64,000 nucleotides of DNA from Pseudolabrys sp. (GCA_009694265.1 SHVM01000003.1:1-64000); one strand, 5' to 3'; positions 46,216 to 56,338 are shown, counted from the stretch's first letter. The notes: generated by a model from the letters alone, not told the origin. Translations and numbers: made by a program.

Positions 46216-47043
46216 CTAACCGCCGTTATTGCCGCCGACCGCCCCGCCGGTATCCTTGAGCGCCTCCGGCTGCGGCATAGCGATGACATTGTAGCCGGAA
46301 TCGACGAAGTGCACTTCGCCGGTGACCCCGGTCGACAGATCCGACAGCAGATAGAGGCCTGCGCCGCCCAATTCCTCCAGCGTCACGCCGCGGCCGAGCG
46401 GCGAATATTTTTGCTGGAAGGCAAACATGTAGCGCGCGTCGGTGATGCCGGCGCCGGCCAGCGTGCGGATCGGACCCGCCGAAATCGCATTGACGCGGAT
46501 TTTCTGCGCGCCGAAATCGACCGCCAGATAGCGCACGGAGGCTTCCAGGCCCGCTTTCGCCACGCCCATCACGTTGTAATTCGGCATGGCGCGCTGGCCG
46601 CCATTATAGGTCAGCGTCAGCATGGAACCGCCATTCGGCATCAGCGCGGCGGCGCGCCTGGCTGCTTCCGTGAAGGCGTAGCAGGAGATCACCATGGTGC
46701 GGATGAAGTTTTCGCGCGTACTGTCGGCGTAGCGGCCCTTGAGCTCGTTCTTGTCGGAGAAGGCGACGGCGTGCACGAGGAAATCCATCGTGCCCCATTG
46801 CTTCTTGATTTCCGCAAACACCGCATCGACCGAGGCGATGTCCTCGACGTCGCACGGCATCAGCAAGGATGAACCGACCGATTCGGCGAGCGGCTTCACG
46901 CGCTTGGCCAGCGCATCGCCCTGATAAGTGAAGGCGAGCTTGGCGCCATGATCGCTCAGCATCTTGGCGATGCCCCAGGCGATCGAGTGGTCGTTGGCGA
47001 CCCCCATGATCAGCCCGCGTTTTCCGTCCATCAACCCCGACAT
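46216..47043 (-). CDS. fabI: Enoyl-[acyl-carrier-protein] reductase (NADH)
   Basis: GKRGLIMGVANDHSIAWGIAKMLSDHGAKLAFTYQGD; YNVMGVAKAGLEASVRYLAVDFG. Confidence 0.96.
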   Translation of the reverse strand: MSGLMDGKRGLIMGVANDHSIAWGIAKMLSDHGAKLAFTYQGDALAKRVKPLAESVGSSLLMPCDVEDIASVDAVFAEIKKQWGTMDFLVHAVAFSDKNELKGRYADSTRENFIRTMVISCYAFTEAARRAAALMPNGGSMLTLTYNGGQRAMPNYNVMGVAKAGLEASVRYLAVDFGAQKIRVNAISAGPIRTLAGAGITDARYMFAFQQKYSPLGRGVTLEELGGAGLYLLSDLSTGVTGEVHFVDSGYNVIAMPQPEALKDTGGAVGGNNGG

Positions 47044-47118
47044 GTTTCAAATTCCAATTCAATCGTTATGTCTGCGCGCGAGTGCGGCTCGCGAGCCAGC
47101 AATGACAAGAAAAATAAA

Positions 47119-48339
47119 TCAAGCTTCCAGCCGCTTGAACGCCACCGAGGCATTGGTGCCGCCGAAGCCGAACGAATTCGACAGCACGGTGGCGAGCGTG
47201 ACGTTGTCCTTGCGCTCACGCACGATCGGCATGTCCTCGAAGGCGGGGTCGAGATTTTCGATATTGGCGCTCTCGCAGATGAAGCCGTTGTTCATCATCA
47301 GCAGCGAGTAAATCGCTTCCTGCGCCCCGGCCGCACCGAGCGAATGGCCGGTCAGCGACTTGGTCGCCGAGATCGGCGGGCCCTTGGAGCCGAACACTTC
47401 GCGGATCGCCTCGATCTCCTTGAGGTCGCCGACCGGCGTCGCGGTGGCGTGCGGATTGATGTAATCGATCGGCGGCTTCACGGTTTCCAGCGCCATTTTC
47501 ATGCAGCGCACGGCTCCCTCGCCCGAGGGCGCCACCATGTCGTAGCCATCCGAGGTTGCGCCATAGCCGGCGACCTCGGCATAGATCTTGGCGCCGCGCG
47601 CCTTGGCGTGTTCGAGTTCTTCCAGCAGCAGCACGCCGGCGCCGCCGGCGATGACGAAGCCGTCGCGATCCTTGTCGTAGGCGCGCGACGCTTTCTGCGG
47701 TGTGTCGTTAAATTTCGACGACATCGCGCCCATGGCATCGAACATGTTCGACAGGGTCCAATGCAGCTCTTCGCAGCCGCCGGCGAACACCATGTCCTGC
47801 TTGCCCCACTGAATCAGTTCGGTACCGTTGCCGATGCAGTGATTGGAGGTCGCGCAGGCCGACGAGATCGAATAATTGACGCCCTTGATTTTGAACCAGG
47901 TGGCGAGCGTCGCCGATGCCGTGGACGACATCACCTTCGGCACCGCGAACGGGCCGACCCGTTTCGGCGAACCCTTTTCGCGCGTGATGTCGGCGGCTTC
48001 GACCAGCACACTGGTCGAGGGACCGCCCGATCCCATGACGATGCCGGTGCGCGGATTGGAAATGTCTTTTTCCTCGACGCCGGAATCGCGAATGGCCTGC
48101 TCCATGGCAACGTGATTCCACGCCGCGCCCGGTCCAAGGAAGCGCATGGCGCGGCGGTCGACCGTTCCGGCCGGATCGAGCGTCGGCATGCCTTGCACCT
48201 GGCAGCGGAAACCGTGGCTGGCGAAATCCTCGGCGCGCGTGATGCCGGACTTGGCTTCGCGCAAGCTGGCGAGAACTTCCTGCGTATTATTGCCGATGGA
48301 TGAGACGATACCCATCCCGGTGACGACGACTCGTCTCAT
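47119..48339 (-). CDS. fabB: 3-oxoacyl-ACP synthase I
   Basis: [32 protein letters not shown] active-site Cys; [18 protein letters not shown]; adjacent to fabA. Confidence 0.95.
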   Translation of the reverse strand: MRRVVVTGMGIVSSIGNNTQEVLASLREAKSGITRAEDFASHGFRCQVQGMPTLDPAGTVDRRAMRFLGPGAAWNHVAMEQAIRDSGVEEKDISNPRTGIVMGSGGPSTSVLVEAADITREKGSPKRVGPFAVPKVMSSTASATLATWFKIKGVNYSISSACATSNHCIGNGTELIQWGKQDMVFAGGCEELHWTLSNMFDAMGAMSSKFNDTPQKASRAYDKDRDGFVIAGGAGVLLLEELEHAKARGAKIYAEVAGYGATSDGYDMVAPSGEGAVRCMKMALETVKPPIDYINPHATATPVGDLKEIEAIREVFGSKGPPISATKSLTGHSLGAAGAQEAIYSLLMMNNGFICESANIENLDPAFEDMPIVRERKDNVTLATVLSNSFGFGGTNASVAFKRLEA

Positions 48340-48456
48340 GACCGCATATCCTCACTCTAGCCGCGGATTGGCGATGCTTGGGTCCCAGATGCTTGGGCCA
48401 TATCTGGGCGGCCCGAGGTAACCGCGCAAGTACACCATCGAGTCAGCAGGATCACC

Positions 48457-48990
48457 TCAAGCGCCGCTCGGCTGCAACGCATCTTCCTGCTTGAACAGGC
48501 CGACCTTGAGGTCGCTCGCCTTGTAAATCACGGTGCCGTCCGCTGAAAGCCAGCCATCGGCAATGCCCAGCACCAGTTTCGAGCGCATCACGCGCTTAAA
48601 GTCGACGCCGTAAACGATCTTCTTCACCGACGGCAGCACCTGACCGGAAAATTTCACTTCGCCCATGCCGAGCGCGCGGCCCCTGCCAGGCGAGCCGAGC
48701 CAGCCGAGAAAGAAACCGACCATCTGCCACAGCGCATCGAGGCCGAGGCAGCCCGGCATCACCGGATCACCCTTGAAATGGCAGAGAAAGAACCAGAGGT
48801 CCGGCTTTACGTCGAGCTCGGCGCGGACCATGCCCTTGCCGTGCTCGCCACCCTGCTCTGAGATCTCGGAAATACGGTCGAACATCAGCATCGGCGGCAA
48901 CGGCAATTGCGCGTTGCCGGGGCCAAACAACTCGCCGCGGCCGCAGGCGAGCAAATCCTCGTAGGCGAAGCTGGAACGCCGATTTTCCAT
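48457..48990 (-). CDS. fabA: 3-hydroxydecanoyl-ACP dehydratase/isomerase
   Basis: [68 protein letters not shown]. Confidence 0.96.
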   Translation of the reverse strand: MENRRSSFAYEDLLACGRGELFGPGNAQLPLPPMLMFDRISEISEQGGEHGKGMVRAELDVKPDLWFFLCHFKGDPVMPGCLGLDALWQMVGFFLGWLGSPGRGRALGMGEVKFSGQVLPSVKKIVYGVDFKRVMRSKLVLGIADGWLSADGTVIYKASDLKVGLFKQEDALQPSGA

Positions 48991-49235
48991 AAGCGTGGTG
49001 TCCCCGCTTTGCTGGTCTGCTGGCTGAATTCCCATGCGCGGATTCGTAACACACCGAGGTGACCCGTTAAAGATGGCGAGACTGCGCGCCAACGACAAAC
49101 TTCTCGCTAAAAACCATGACAAAATGGTCTTAAGCGTAATTGCGAGGGAGTTGCATCTGGGCCGCCATTGCGTATATGTTACATATGAAACGGGTTTCGC
49201 TGGCCCCCCAGGAGGCTGGCCTATTGGGCGTAACT

Positions 49236-49724
49236 ATGACCCTGACGCGTACCATGATGATGCCGCCGCCAAAGGCCGAGGCCGCGCCTATGCCGGACCG
49301 ATCGGAGCTGACCGGTTGCCCATGGCATGACGTGAAATCCATGCTGCGCCAGGTAGGGCTTCGCCCGACGCGCCAGCGCATGGCGCTCGGCTGGATTCTG
49401 TTCGGCAAGGGCGACCGCCATCTCACCGCCGAGGCGCTGTATGAAGAGGCGACGCGCGCGAAAGTGCCGGTGTCGCTGGCGACCATCTACAACACATTGC
49501 ACCAGTTCACCGAAGTCGGGCTGCTGCGCCAGGTCGCGGTCGACGGCTCGAAGGCCTATTTCGATACCAATGCCTCGGCGCATCATCATTTTTTCGTCGA
49601 GGGCGACGACGTGCTGCTCGATATCCCGGGCGCCGAGGTCCTTGTCGGCAAAACACCGACGCCGCCGGAAGGCTACGAAATCTCGCGCGTGGATGTGGTC
49701 GTGCGGTTGCGGCGGAAAGTTTAA
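49236..49724 (+). CDS. irr: Fur-family iron response regulator Irr with heme-regulatory motif
   Basis: LTGCPWHDVKSMLRQVGLRPTRQRMALGWILFGKGDRHLTAEALYEEA...LATIYNTLHQFTEVGLLRQV...FDTNASAHHHFF. Start approximate; the track ORF begins at a TTG at 49140. Confidence 0.93.
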   Translation: MTLTRTMMMPPPKAEAAPMPDRSELTGCPWHDVKSMLRQVGLRPTRQRMALGWILFGKGDRHLTAEALYEEATRAKVPVSLATIYNTLHQFTEVGLLRQVAVDGSKAYFDTNASAHHHFFVEGDDVLLDIPGAEVLVGKTPTPPEGYEISRVDVVVRLRRKV

Positions 49725-49727
49725 GCC

Positions 49728-49842
49728 GTCATTCCGGGGCGCGCCGGAGGCGCGAACCCGGAATCCAGAAACACATATTCAGACTCAGAGATCGGTCTCT
49801 GGATTCCGGGTTCGCACGCTTGCGCGTGCGCCCCGGAATGAC
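49728..49842. repeat. CATTCCGGG-type palindromic repeat, copy 2
   Basis: GTCATTCCGGGGCGCGCCGGAGGCGCGAACCCGGAATCCAGA...TCTGGATTCCGGGTTCGCACGC...GTGCGCCCCGGAATGAC. Confidence 0.9.
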
Positions 49843-49847
49843 AGCAC

Positions 49848-50402
49848 CTATTCCACCTTCTCGTTTGGATAGGCGCCCCACAGCCGTTCTTGGCGGATCC
49901 AGCCGCCGAAATTCTTGCCGCTGAATTCGCACCACATGCCGTTGCAGGATTTAAGCTGGCCGAGCACGCCGGATTGCAGGCGGGCCACCACCGCGGACTC
50001 GAGATCCGCGCTCACATGCAGCGGCACCAGATCGTCCTTCAAGCTCGGCACCACCACCGCGCTGCGCTTGCCCGACAGAAGCGAGTGGTAGACCCAGCCC
50101 TCCGCCCCTTCCCAGTCGCGGATGCGCCGCCAGTTCTCGAATTCGGCGGTGATCTCCACCGGCATGGTGGCGCGGGTATAGACCCAGCGCACTTCCTGGT
50201 CCTTGTTCGGGCCGGACCGCACATTCACCCGATCGGACTTCAAGCTGACGAAGCGCGGGACCGGCAGGCCGCTCACCGAGCCGGTGGGTATTTCGCCGGC
50301 GCAGTAGGCAGTCCCCGCCAGCATCGCCGTGCAGGCTAAAGCAAGCAGGCTTGCGCCTATGCGGGCCCACAGCGCCCCAAAGCTTTGTGTTGTCACTGTC
50401 AT
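49848..50402 (-). CDS. Exported SH3-domain protein
   Basis: Signal peptide ALACTAMLAGTAYCA; SDRVNVRSGPNKDQEVRWVYTRATMPVEITAEFENWRRIRDWEGAEGWVY bacterial SH3 pattern. Confidence 0.88.
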   Translation of the reverse strand: MTVTTQSFGALWARIGASLLALACTAMLAGTAYCAGEIPTGSVSGLPVPRFVSLKSDRVNVRSGPNKDQEVRWVYTRATMPVEITAEFENWRRIRDWEGAEGWVYHSLLSGKRSAVVVPSLKDDLVPLHVSADLESAVVARLQSGVLGQLKSCNGMWCEFSGKNFGGWIRQERLWGAYPNEKVE

Positions 50403-50505
50403 CTGGTAGGAAAATGGTTGAATTTTAGACTCCGTCCGCGCTGCGGACGCAGTGTGGGCGAACACGGTTAAAGAGGCCTAAATCGCGGCCGCGGTAGATT
50501 TGATT

Positions 50506-51507
50506 ATGCCGAAAACCAAGAAGCCGCTGGTGATCGTCACCCGCAAGCTACCCGACAGCGTCGAGCTGCGGATGCGGGAACTTTTCGACGCCCGGCTCAA
50601 CCCCGACGACAAGCCCATGACCCAAGCCCAGCTGGCCGAAGCGATGAAAACCGCCGACGTGCTGGTGCCAACCGTCACCGACCGGATCGACGCCTCGGTA
50701 CTCAGCAAGTCAGGCGAGCAGCTCAAACTGATCGCCAATTTCGGCAATGGCGTCGACAATATCGACGTCGCCACCGCGGTCCAGCGCGGGATTACCGTCA
50801 CAAACACACCGGGTGTGCTGACCGAAGATACCGCCGACATGACCATGGCGCTGATCCTGGCGGTGCCGCGGCGCCTCGCCGAAGGCTCCAATGTGCTCAT
50901 TTCCGACAAGGACTGGGCGGGCTGGACGCCGACCTGGATGCTCGGCCACCGCATCTGGGGCAAGCGCCTGGGCATCATCGGCATGGGGCGGATCGGCCAG
51001 GCGGTGGCGCGCCGTGCCCGCGCCTTCGGCCTGCAGATCCACTATCACAACCGCCGCAAGGTCGCGCACAAGATCGAGGATGAGCTCGACGCCACCTATT
51101 GGGAGAGCCTCGATCAGATGCTCGCCCGCATGGACATCGTGTCGGTGAATTGCCCGCACACGCCGGCGACCTATCATTTGCTCTCGGCGCGGCGGATGAA
51201 GATGCTGCGCCCGGAGGCATTCATCGTGAACACCTCGCGCGGCGAAGTGATCGACGAGAACGCGCTGGCGCGTCTGCTCGAATCGGGCGACATCGCCGGC
51301 GCCGGGCTCGATGTGTTCGAGCACGAACCGGCGGTCAACCCGAAACTGCTCAAGCTGGCGCGCGCCGGCAGAGTGGTGTTGCTGCCGCATATGGGCTCGG
51401 CCACCATGGAAGGCCGCGTCGACATGGGCGAGAAGGTCATCATCAACATCAAGACGTTTATGGATGGCCATAGGCCGCCGGATCGCGTGCTGCCGTCGAT
51501 GTTGTGA
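50506..51507 (+). CDS. D-2-hydroxyacid dehydrogenase (glyoxylate/hydroxypyruvate reductase-like)
   Basis: LIANFGNGVDNIDVATAVQRGITVTNTPGVLTEDTADMTMALIL; RLGIIGMGRIGQAVARRARAFG; NTSRGEVIDE. Confidence 0.93.
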   Translation: MPKTKKPLVIVTRKLPDSVELRMRELFDARLNPDDKPMTQAQLAEAMKTADVLVPTVTDRIDASVLSKSGEQLKLIANFGNGVDNIDVATAVQRGITVTNTPGVLTEDTADMTMALILAVPRRLAEGSNVLISDKDWAGWTPTWMLGHRIWGKRLGIIGMGRIGQAVARRARAFGLQIHYHNRRKVAHKIEDELDATYWESLDQMLARMDIVSVNCPHTPATYHLLSARRMKMLRPEAFIVNTSRGEVIDENALARLLESGDIAGAGLDVFEHEPAVNPKLLKLARAGRVVLLPHMGSATMEGRVDMGEKVIINIKTFMDGHRPPDRVLPSML

Positions 51508-51550
51508 TGCCCGTGTACCGGACGAGCGAGCGACTTGCGCGAGCGACGAT

Positions 51551-51624
51551 CCGGGACCCAGGAGAAATGCCGCAGCCGCAGACTGCGGCCTCATTGAATT
51601 GAAGATTCTTGCGCTGGGTCCCGG
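51551..51624. repeat. Compound palindromic repeat between the dehydrogenase gene and moeB
   Basis: CCGGGACCCAG (51551-51561) and CTGGGTCCCGG (51614-51624) perfect inverted repeat, inner GCCGCAG/CTGCGGC. Confidence 0.7.
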
Positions 51625-51648
51625 GTCTCGTTCCGCTCGGGACACGAG

Positions 51649-52449
51649 TCAGTATTTGCCCGACAAATCCCTGATCGTCGGCTTATCGCCGCTCAATGGA
51701 TTGTCCTTGTCCCACGCGTAATTCAACGTCTCGAACCGCATCGAGCGTGCGTCGATCATCAGCAGCCGCCCAACCAGGCCCTCGCCGAAGCTGACGATTT
51801 CGCGGATCACTTCCAGCGCCATCATTGAGCCGAGAATGCCCGGCAGCGCGCCGAGAATTCCGGCCTCGGCGCAAGCCGGCACAGTGCCGGTTGGCGGCGG
51901 CTCGGGAAACAAACACCGATAAGTCGGATTGCGCGTACCGTCGCGCTGCGTCTCGTGCGCGCGCAGCGTCGTGAGCGAGCCGTCGAAAGTGCCGACCGCC
52001 GCCGTGACCAGCGGTTTCTTGGCAAAGTAACAGGCATCGGACACCAGATAGCGCGTGGCGAAATTGTCGGAGCCGTCGGCGACAATGTCGTATTTTGAAA
52101 TCAGATCGAGCGCGTTGCTCGCATCGAGCCGCGCCATATGCGTTTCAACCGCCACATGCGGATTGAGCAGTTCGATGGCGGCCTCCGCGCTGTCGACCTT
52201 GCGCGCGCCGATATCGGGCGTGGCAAAAATCACCTGCCGCTGCAAATTCGACAGCGACACGATGTCGTCATCGACGACGCCGAGCGTGCCACAGCCTGCG
52301 GCGGCCAGATAAAGCAGCACCGGCGCGCCCAGCCCGCCGGCGCCGACCACCAGCACGCGCGCGGATTTAAGCTTGGCCTGTCCCGGGCCGCCGACCTCGC
52401 GCAGCACGATGTGGCGCGCATAGCGTTCGAGTTCTTTTACGTCCAGCAT
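51649..52449 (-). CDS. moeB: ThiF/MoeB-family adenylyltransferase
   Basis: LERYARHIVLREVGGPGQAKLKSARVLVVGAGGLGAPVLLYLAAAGCGTLGVVDDDIVSLSNLQRQVIF; start at MLDVKELERYARH. Confidence 0.93.
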   Translation of the reverse strand: MLDVKELERYARHIVLREVGGPGQAKLKSARVLVVGAGGLGAPVLLYLAAAGCGTLGVVDDDIVSLSNLQRQVIFATPDIGARKVDSAEAAIELLNPHVAVETHMARLDASNALDLISKYDIVADGSDNFATRYLVSDACYFAKKPLVTAAVGTFDGSLTTLRAHETQRDGTRNPTYRCLFPEPPPTGTVPACAEAGILGALPGILGSMMALEVIREIVSFGEGLVGRLLMIDARSMRFETLNYAWDKDNPLSGDKPTIRDLSGKY

Positions 52450-52460
52450 GGTTAACCCTA

Positions 52461-52537
52461 GCGCATGACCCTCGAAAAAGCCTGCCCCCGGACTTGATCC
52501 GGGGGTGGGAACCGGTTTTCGGAAAAGTTCATACGCC
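52461..52537. repeat. GCGCATGATC-type repeat, copy 3, interrupted by a second palindromic repeat
   Basis: GCGCATGACCCTCGAAAAAG-[CCTGCCCCCGGACTTGATCCGGGGG]-TGGGAACCGGTTTTCGGAAAAGTTCATACGCC. Confidence 0.75.
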
Positions 52538-52647
52538 AAGCAAAAAAGCGCATTTGTGCGGCTTCCGGCCAGCCCGTTGTCGGCTTGCGCGACCGCCTCG
52601 ATGGGCTAAGGTGGCCGCAAAACATGGTTAGGGCGGCGTTAAACACG

Positions 52648-54042
52648 ATGCGTTTGGTTCGGTTGCTGGCGATGTTCGCGTTCGTGCTTGGCGCCGTTTC
52701 GGCGCAAGCGCAAGATTCGATTCCCTATCCGTTCGAGGCCGAAAAACCCGCCGCGAAATCGGCCATCAAGAAGCCCGCCGCGCCGAAAACAGTCGAAGCC
52801 AAAGCCGAACCCTCGCAAGACGCGTTCGGCGGAATTCCCGCCGCCGAACGCCATAAGGTGCAGGCGGCGCTGCTGTGGGCCGGCGACTATGCCGGCGCGG
52901 CCAAAGGCGAGGACCCGCTGCTCGCCGCAATCAAGAATTACCAGAGGCGCAGCAAGGGCAAGATCACCGGTGTTCTCACAGGCGCCGAGCGCGCCAATCT
53001 GATCGCCGCGGCGCACGAGCACGAGGAAGAATTCGGCTGGAGCGTGGTGGTCGATCCGGCCACCGGCATCCGCATCGGCCTGCCGATCAAGATGGTGCCG
53101 CATGCGCGCGACGCCGCGCGCGGCACGCGCTGGTCGTCGGCCCATGGCGACGTCCAGGTTGAGACCTTCCGCATTACCGATCCAGACCTCAAACTGTCGG
53201 CACTGTTCGAGCAGCAGAAGAAAGAGCCGAGCAATCGGAAAGTCGAATATAGCGTGTTGCGCGACGACAATTTTTTCATCAGCGGCTTGCAAGGTCTGAA
53301 GAAGTTTTCAGTGCGCGCCTATGTCCGCAACGGCGAGGTTCGCGGCTTCACCATGCTGTTCGATCAGATGATGGAAACGATCGTCTCTCCGGTCGCGGTG
53401 GCGATAGCCTCGGCGTTCACGCCGTTTCCCGAACGCAGCGCGCCGTTCGCGGCGCTGGCGAAATCGGTCGAATATGGCAACGGTCTTGTCGTGAGCGCAC
53501 AGGGGCATATCGTGACCGATGTCAAGCTCACGCAAGGCTGCCAGGTGATCGTCGCCTCCGGGCTGGGCGATGCCGTGCGTATCGCCGACGACAAGGACAA
53601 TGGGCTGGCGCTGCTGCGCGTCTATGGGCCGCGCAAATTTTCACCGCTGGCGCTCACGCCCAACGCCGCCAAAACCGACGAGCTGACGCTGATCGGCATT
53701 CCCGATCCAAAGGAAGCGAACGGCAGCCGCAAGCTCACCGAGATCAAGGCGCGGCTGGTCGACGGCAGCCGGATCGAATTGCGCCAGCCGGTGCCGATGG
53801 CTGGATTTTCCGGCGCCGCCGCGCTCGACGGCCAAGGCCGCTTCATCGGCATGATGGAAATGCGCAACGCCGTGCTCGCCAGCGCGGAACCGGCCGCGCC
53901 GCCGGTACGTCTCATTAGCGCCGAGACCATCCGCGGATTTCTAGCCGCGCATCATGTTGCCGGCGCGCAGACGCCAACCGGCGACGCCAAATCTTCAGAC
54001 GTGAAGGCCTCGGTGGTGCGAATGATTTGCGTGCGGAAATAG
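52648..54042 (+). CDS. Exported trypsin-like (S1-fold) protein, possibly catalytically inactive
   Basis: Signal peptide MRLVRLLAMFAFVLGAVSAQAQ; GHIVTDVKLTQGCQVIVASG, DNGLALLRVYG, GFSGAAALDGQGRFIGMM matching trypsin-like motifs. Confidence 0.75.
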   Translation: MRLVRLLAMFAFVLGAVSAQAQDSIPYPFEAEKPAAKSAIKKPAAPKTVEAKAEPSQDAFGGIPAAERHKVQAALLWAGDYAGAAKGEDPLLAAIKNYQRRSKGKITGVLTGAERANLIAAAHEHEEEFGWSVVVDPATGIRIGLPIKMVPHARDAARGTRWSSAHGDVQVETFRITDPDLKLSALFEQQKKEPSNRKVEYSVLRDDNFFISGLQGLKKFSVRAYVRNGEVRGFTMLFDQMMETIVSPVAVAIASAFTPFPERSAPFAALAKSVEYGNGLVVSAQGHIVTDVKLTQGCQVIVASGLGDAVRIADDKDNGLALLRVYGPRKFSPLALTPNAAKTDELTLIGIPDPKEANGSRKLTEIKARLVDGSRIELRQPVPMAGFSGAAALDGQGRFIGMMEMRNAVLASAEPAAPPVRLISAETIRGFLAAHHVAGAQTPTGDAKSSDVKASVVRMICVRK

Positions 54043-54058
54043 CTGCCTGAAGGCCGTC

Positions 54059-54135
54059 ATTGCCGGGCTTGACCCGGCAATCCATCTTTTAAAGAAACTG
54101 GATCACCGGATCACGCCGCTTCGCGGCGACCCGGC
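54059..54135. repeat. Compound GCCGGGCTTGACCCGGC-type repeat
   Basis: TCATTGCCGGGCTTGACCCGGCAATCCA...GGATCACGCCGCTTCGCGGCGACCCGGCGATGA. Confidence 0.6.
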
Positions 54136-54160
54136 GATGATAGGCAACAAGCATTGCCCG

Positions 54161-54934
54161 TCACTTATTCTTCCACTCCGGCTTTCGCTTTTCCACGAAG
54201 GCCTTCATGCCTTCCTTCTGATCCACCGTCGCGAACAGCGAATGGAAGATGCGGCGCTCGAAGCGGGTCCCTTCGGCCAGCGATGTCTCGAACGCGGCGT
54301 TTACCGCCTCTTTGCCGGCCAGCACCGACGGCAGCGACATGGTCGCGATGGTATCGGCGAGCCTCAATGCCTCTTCCATCAGATTGGCCGCCGGCACCAC
54401 GCGCGCCACCAGGCCCGCACGCTCGGCTTCGGCCGCGTCCATCATGCGGCCGGTCAAAATCAAATCCATCGCCTTGGCCTTGCCAACCGCGCGCGTGAGC
54501 CGCTGCGTGCCGCCAATGCCGGGAATGACGCCGAGCTTGATCTCGGGCTGGCCGAATTTGGCGTTGTCGGCGGCGATGATGAGGTCGCATTGCATGGCCA
54601 GTTCGCAGCCGCCGCCGAGCGCAAAGCCCGCAACCGCGGCGACAATTGGCTTGCGGGCGTGCGCGGCGCGGTCCCAGTCGGCGCAGAAATTTCCGAGATA
54701 GGCCTCGATGAATGTCTTGTCCGCCATTTCCTTGATGTCGGCGCCGGCGGCAAAGGCCTTTTCACTGCCGGCGATCAGCATGCAGCCGACGCCGTCGTCG
54801 GCCTCAAATCCATCGATCGCCTGGATAAGCTCGGTGATGAGCACGCGGTTGAGCGCATTGAGCGCCTGCGGACGATTGAGCCGGATAATGCCGACCCTGC
54901 CTTTGGTCTCGACGATGATGTTCTGATAGCTCAT
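54161..54934 (-). CDS. Enoyl-CoA hydratase
   Basis: [68 protein letters not shown]. Confidence 0.95.
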   Translation of the reverse strand: MSYQNIIVETKGRVGIIRLNRPQALNALNRVLITELIQAIDGFEADDGVGCMLIAGSEKAFAAGADIKEMADKTFIEAYLGNFCADWDRAAHARKPIVAAVAGFALGGGCELAMQCDLIIAADNAKFGQPEIKLGVIPGIGGTQRLTRAVGKAKAMDLILTGRMMDAAEAERAGLVARVVPAANLMEEALRLADTIATMSLPSVLAGKEAVNAAFETSLAEGTRFERRIFHSLFATVDQKEGMKAFVEKRKPEWKNK

Positions 54935-54966
54935 TCGAGTGTCTCTCGGTTTTGCCGCTGCGCTCA

Positions 54967-55248
54967 TTACCGCAATTGACGCCAAAGCCACAGCACCAAA
55001 GCCGCGCCGATAATCGCGCCAATAAACAAGCCCAAGCTGCCGCTGATCACAACCCCGAGCAACGCGAACACATGATAGCCGATGAAAGCCCCGGCGATGC
55101 CGACCAGCGCGCTGGTGACCATCCGCCGTTGCGACCCGCCGAGTTGCCGGGTGACCCAGCTCGATCCCAAAAAACGGTCATAGATCAGCCCGGCGGCAAT
55201 GCCGATGAGCAGCACGATGATGAAGCTGACAAACGCATCCGTGTACAT
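54967..55248 (-). CDS. GlsB/YeaQ/YmgE-type small membrane protein
   Basis: 94 aa, TM glycine-rich segments: [19 protein letters not shown]...[17 protein letters not shown]. Confidence 0.7.
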   Translation of the reverse strand: MYTDAFVSFIIVLLIGIAAGLIYDRFLGSSWVTRQLGGSQRRMVTSALVGIAGAFIGYHVFALLGVVISGSLGLFIGAIIGAALVLWLWRQLR

Positions 55249-55342
55249 GAGCGCAGCCCTCCGATTGAGACGCCCCAATGGCGCATGCAGACAATCCTAG
55301 CCGAGCCGGCGCGGCCGGGGAACCGGCGGCGGCCCGAGCGTG

Positions 55343-56302
55343 TCAATCGAGTTTGGCGCCGGAGCGCTTGACCACGTCAGCCCATTTGACGGAATCGGCC
55401 TTGATCGTGGCCGCAAATTCCTCCGGCGTGCCGCCGCCCGGCTCATCGCCGAATATTGCGAATTTTTCCAGGAAGGCGTCCGATTTGAGCGCCTTGTTGA
55501 CCGCGGCATTGAGCTTGTCGACGATTGGCCGCGGCACGCCCGCCGGCGCGACGATACCGGTCCAGGTGGCGGCGACATAGCCGGGCACCCCGGCCTCGAT
55601 GATGGTCGGCAAATGCGGAAAGGCCGGCGAGCGGTGATCGCCGCTGACGGCAAGCGCGCGCACCTTGCCGGAGCGAGCAATGGGAGCAATCGATTGCAGG
55701 CTTTCGAACATCAGATCGACGTGGCCGGCGATCAGATCGTTGATCGCCAGCGAGCCGCCGCGATATGGGATGTGGACGATATTCGTCCCGGTCATGAATT
55801 TGAACAGCTCGGCGCCGACGTGACCGGGCGAACCGTTGCTGGACGAAGCGTTCGACAGCTTGCCGGGATTTTTCTTGACATAGGCGATCAGCTCCTTAAC
55901 CGAATGCACCGGCAGCTGAGGCGAGACGGCGAGCAACATCTGCCCGCGCGTCACCTGCGCAATCGTCTGGAAGTCGCGCTCGATGTCATAGGGCAGCTTG
56001 GCCACCATGTGGCGCGTGATGGCAAGCGTGCCGATCGGACCCATGCCGATGGTGTAGCCGTCGGGCGGAGATTTCGCGACCAGGTCGAGCCCGATGGTGA
56101 GCGCGCCGCCCGGCCGGTTCTCGACGATGACCTGCTGCCCCAGTTCCTGCGTGAGGACCGCGCCGATCAGGCGGGCGGCGTTATCGGTGGCGCTGCCCGC
56201 CGCCTGCGGCACAATCAACCGGATCGCGTGATCCGGATAATCCGCCGCCGCTGCCGCGAGCGAGCTGGCAAGCATAAATGAAATAAGGCCTAATCTGCGC
56301 AT
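55343..56302 (-). CDS. Tripartite tricarboxylate transporter substrate-binding (Bug/TctC-like) protein
   Basis: Signal peptide; YPDHAIRLIVPQAAGSATDNAARLIG...GQQVIVENRPGGALTIG...ARSGKVRALAVSGDHRSPAFPHLPTIIEAG. Confidence 0.93.
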   Translation of the reverse strand: MRRLGLISFMLASSLAAAAADYPDHAIRLIVPQAAGSATDNAARLIGAVLTQELGQQVIVENRPGGALTIGLDLVAKSPPDGYTIGMGPIGTLAITRHMVAKLPYDIERDFQTIAQVTRGQMLLAVSPQLPVHSVKELIAYVKKNPGKLSNASSSNGSPGHVGAELFKFMTGTNIVHIPYRGGSLAINDLIAGHVDLMFESLQSIAPIARSGKVRALAVSGDHRSPAFPHLPTIIEAGVPGYVAATWTGIVAPAGVPRPIVDKLNAAVNKALKSDAFLEKFAIFGDEPGGGTPEEFAATIKADSVKWADVVKRSGAKLD

Positions 56303-56338
56303 GTCATCCACCCCGGCGTTTTGGCGGTATAGCGTGGC

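Noticed and set aside
52450-52539. N-terminal extension of MoeB (MAYELFRKPVPTPGSSPG...)
   Set aside because: It is translation of the interrupted repeat; homologue-like start is MLDVKELERYARH at 52449.
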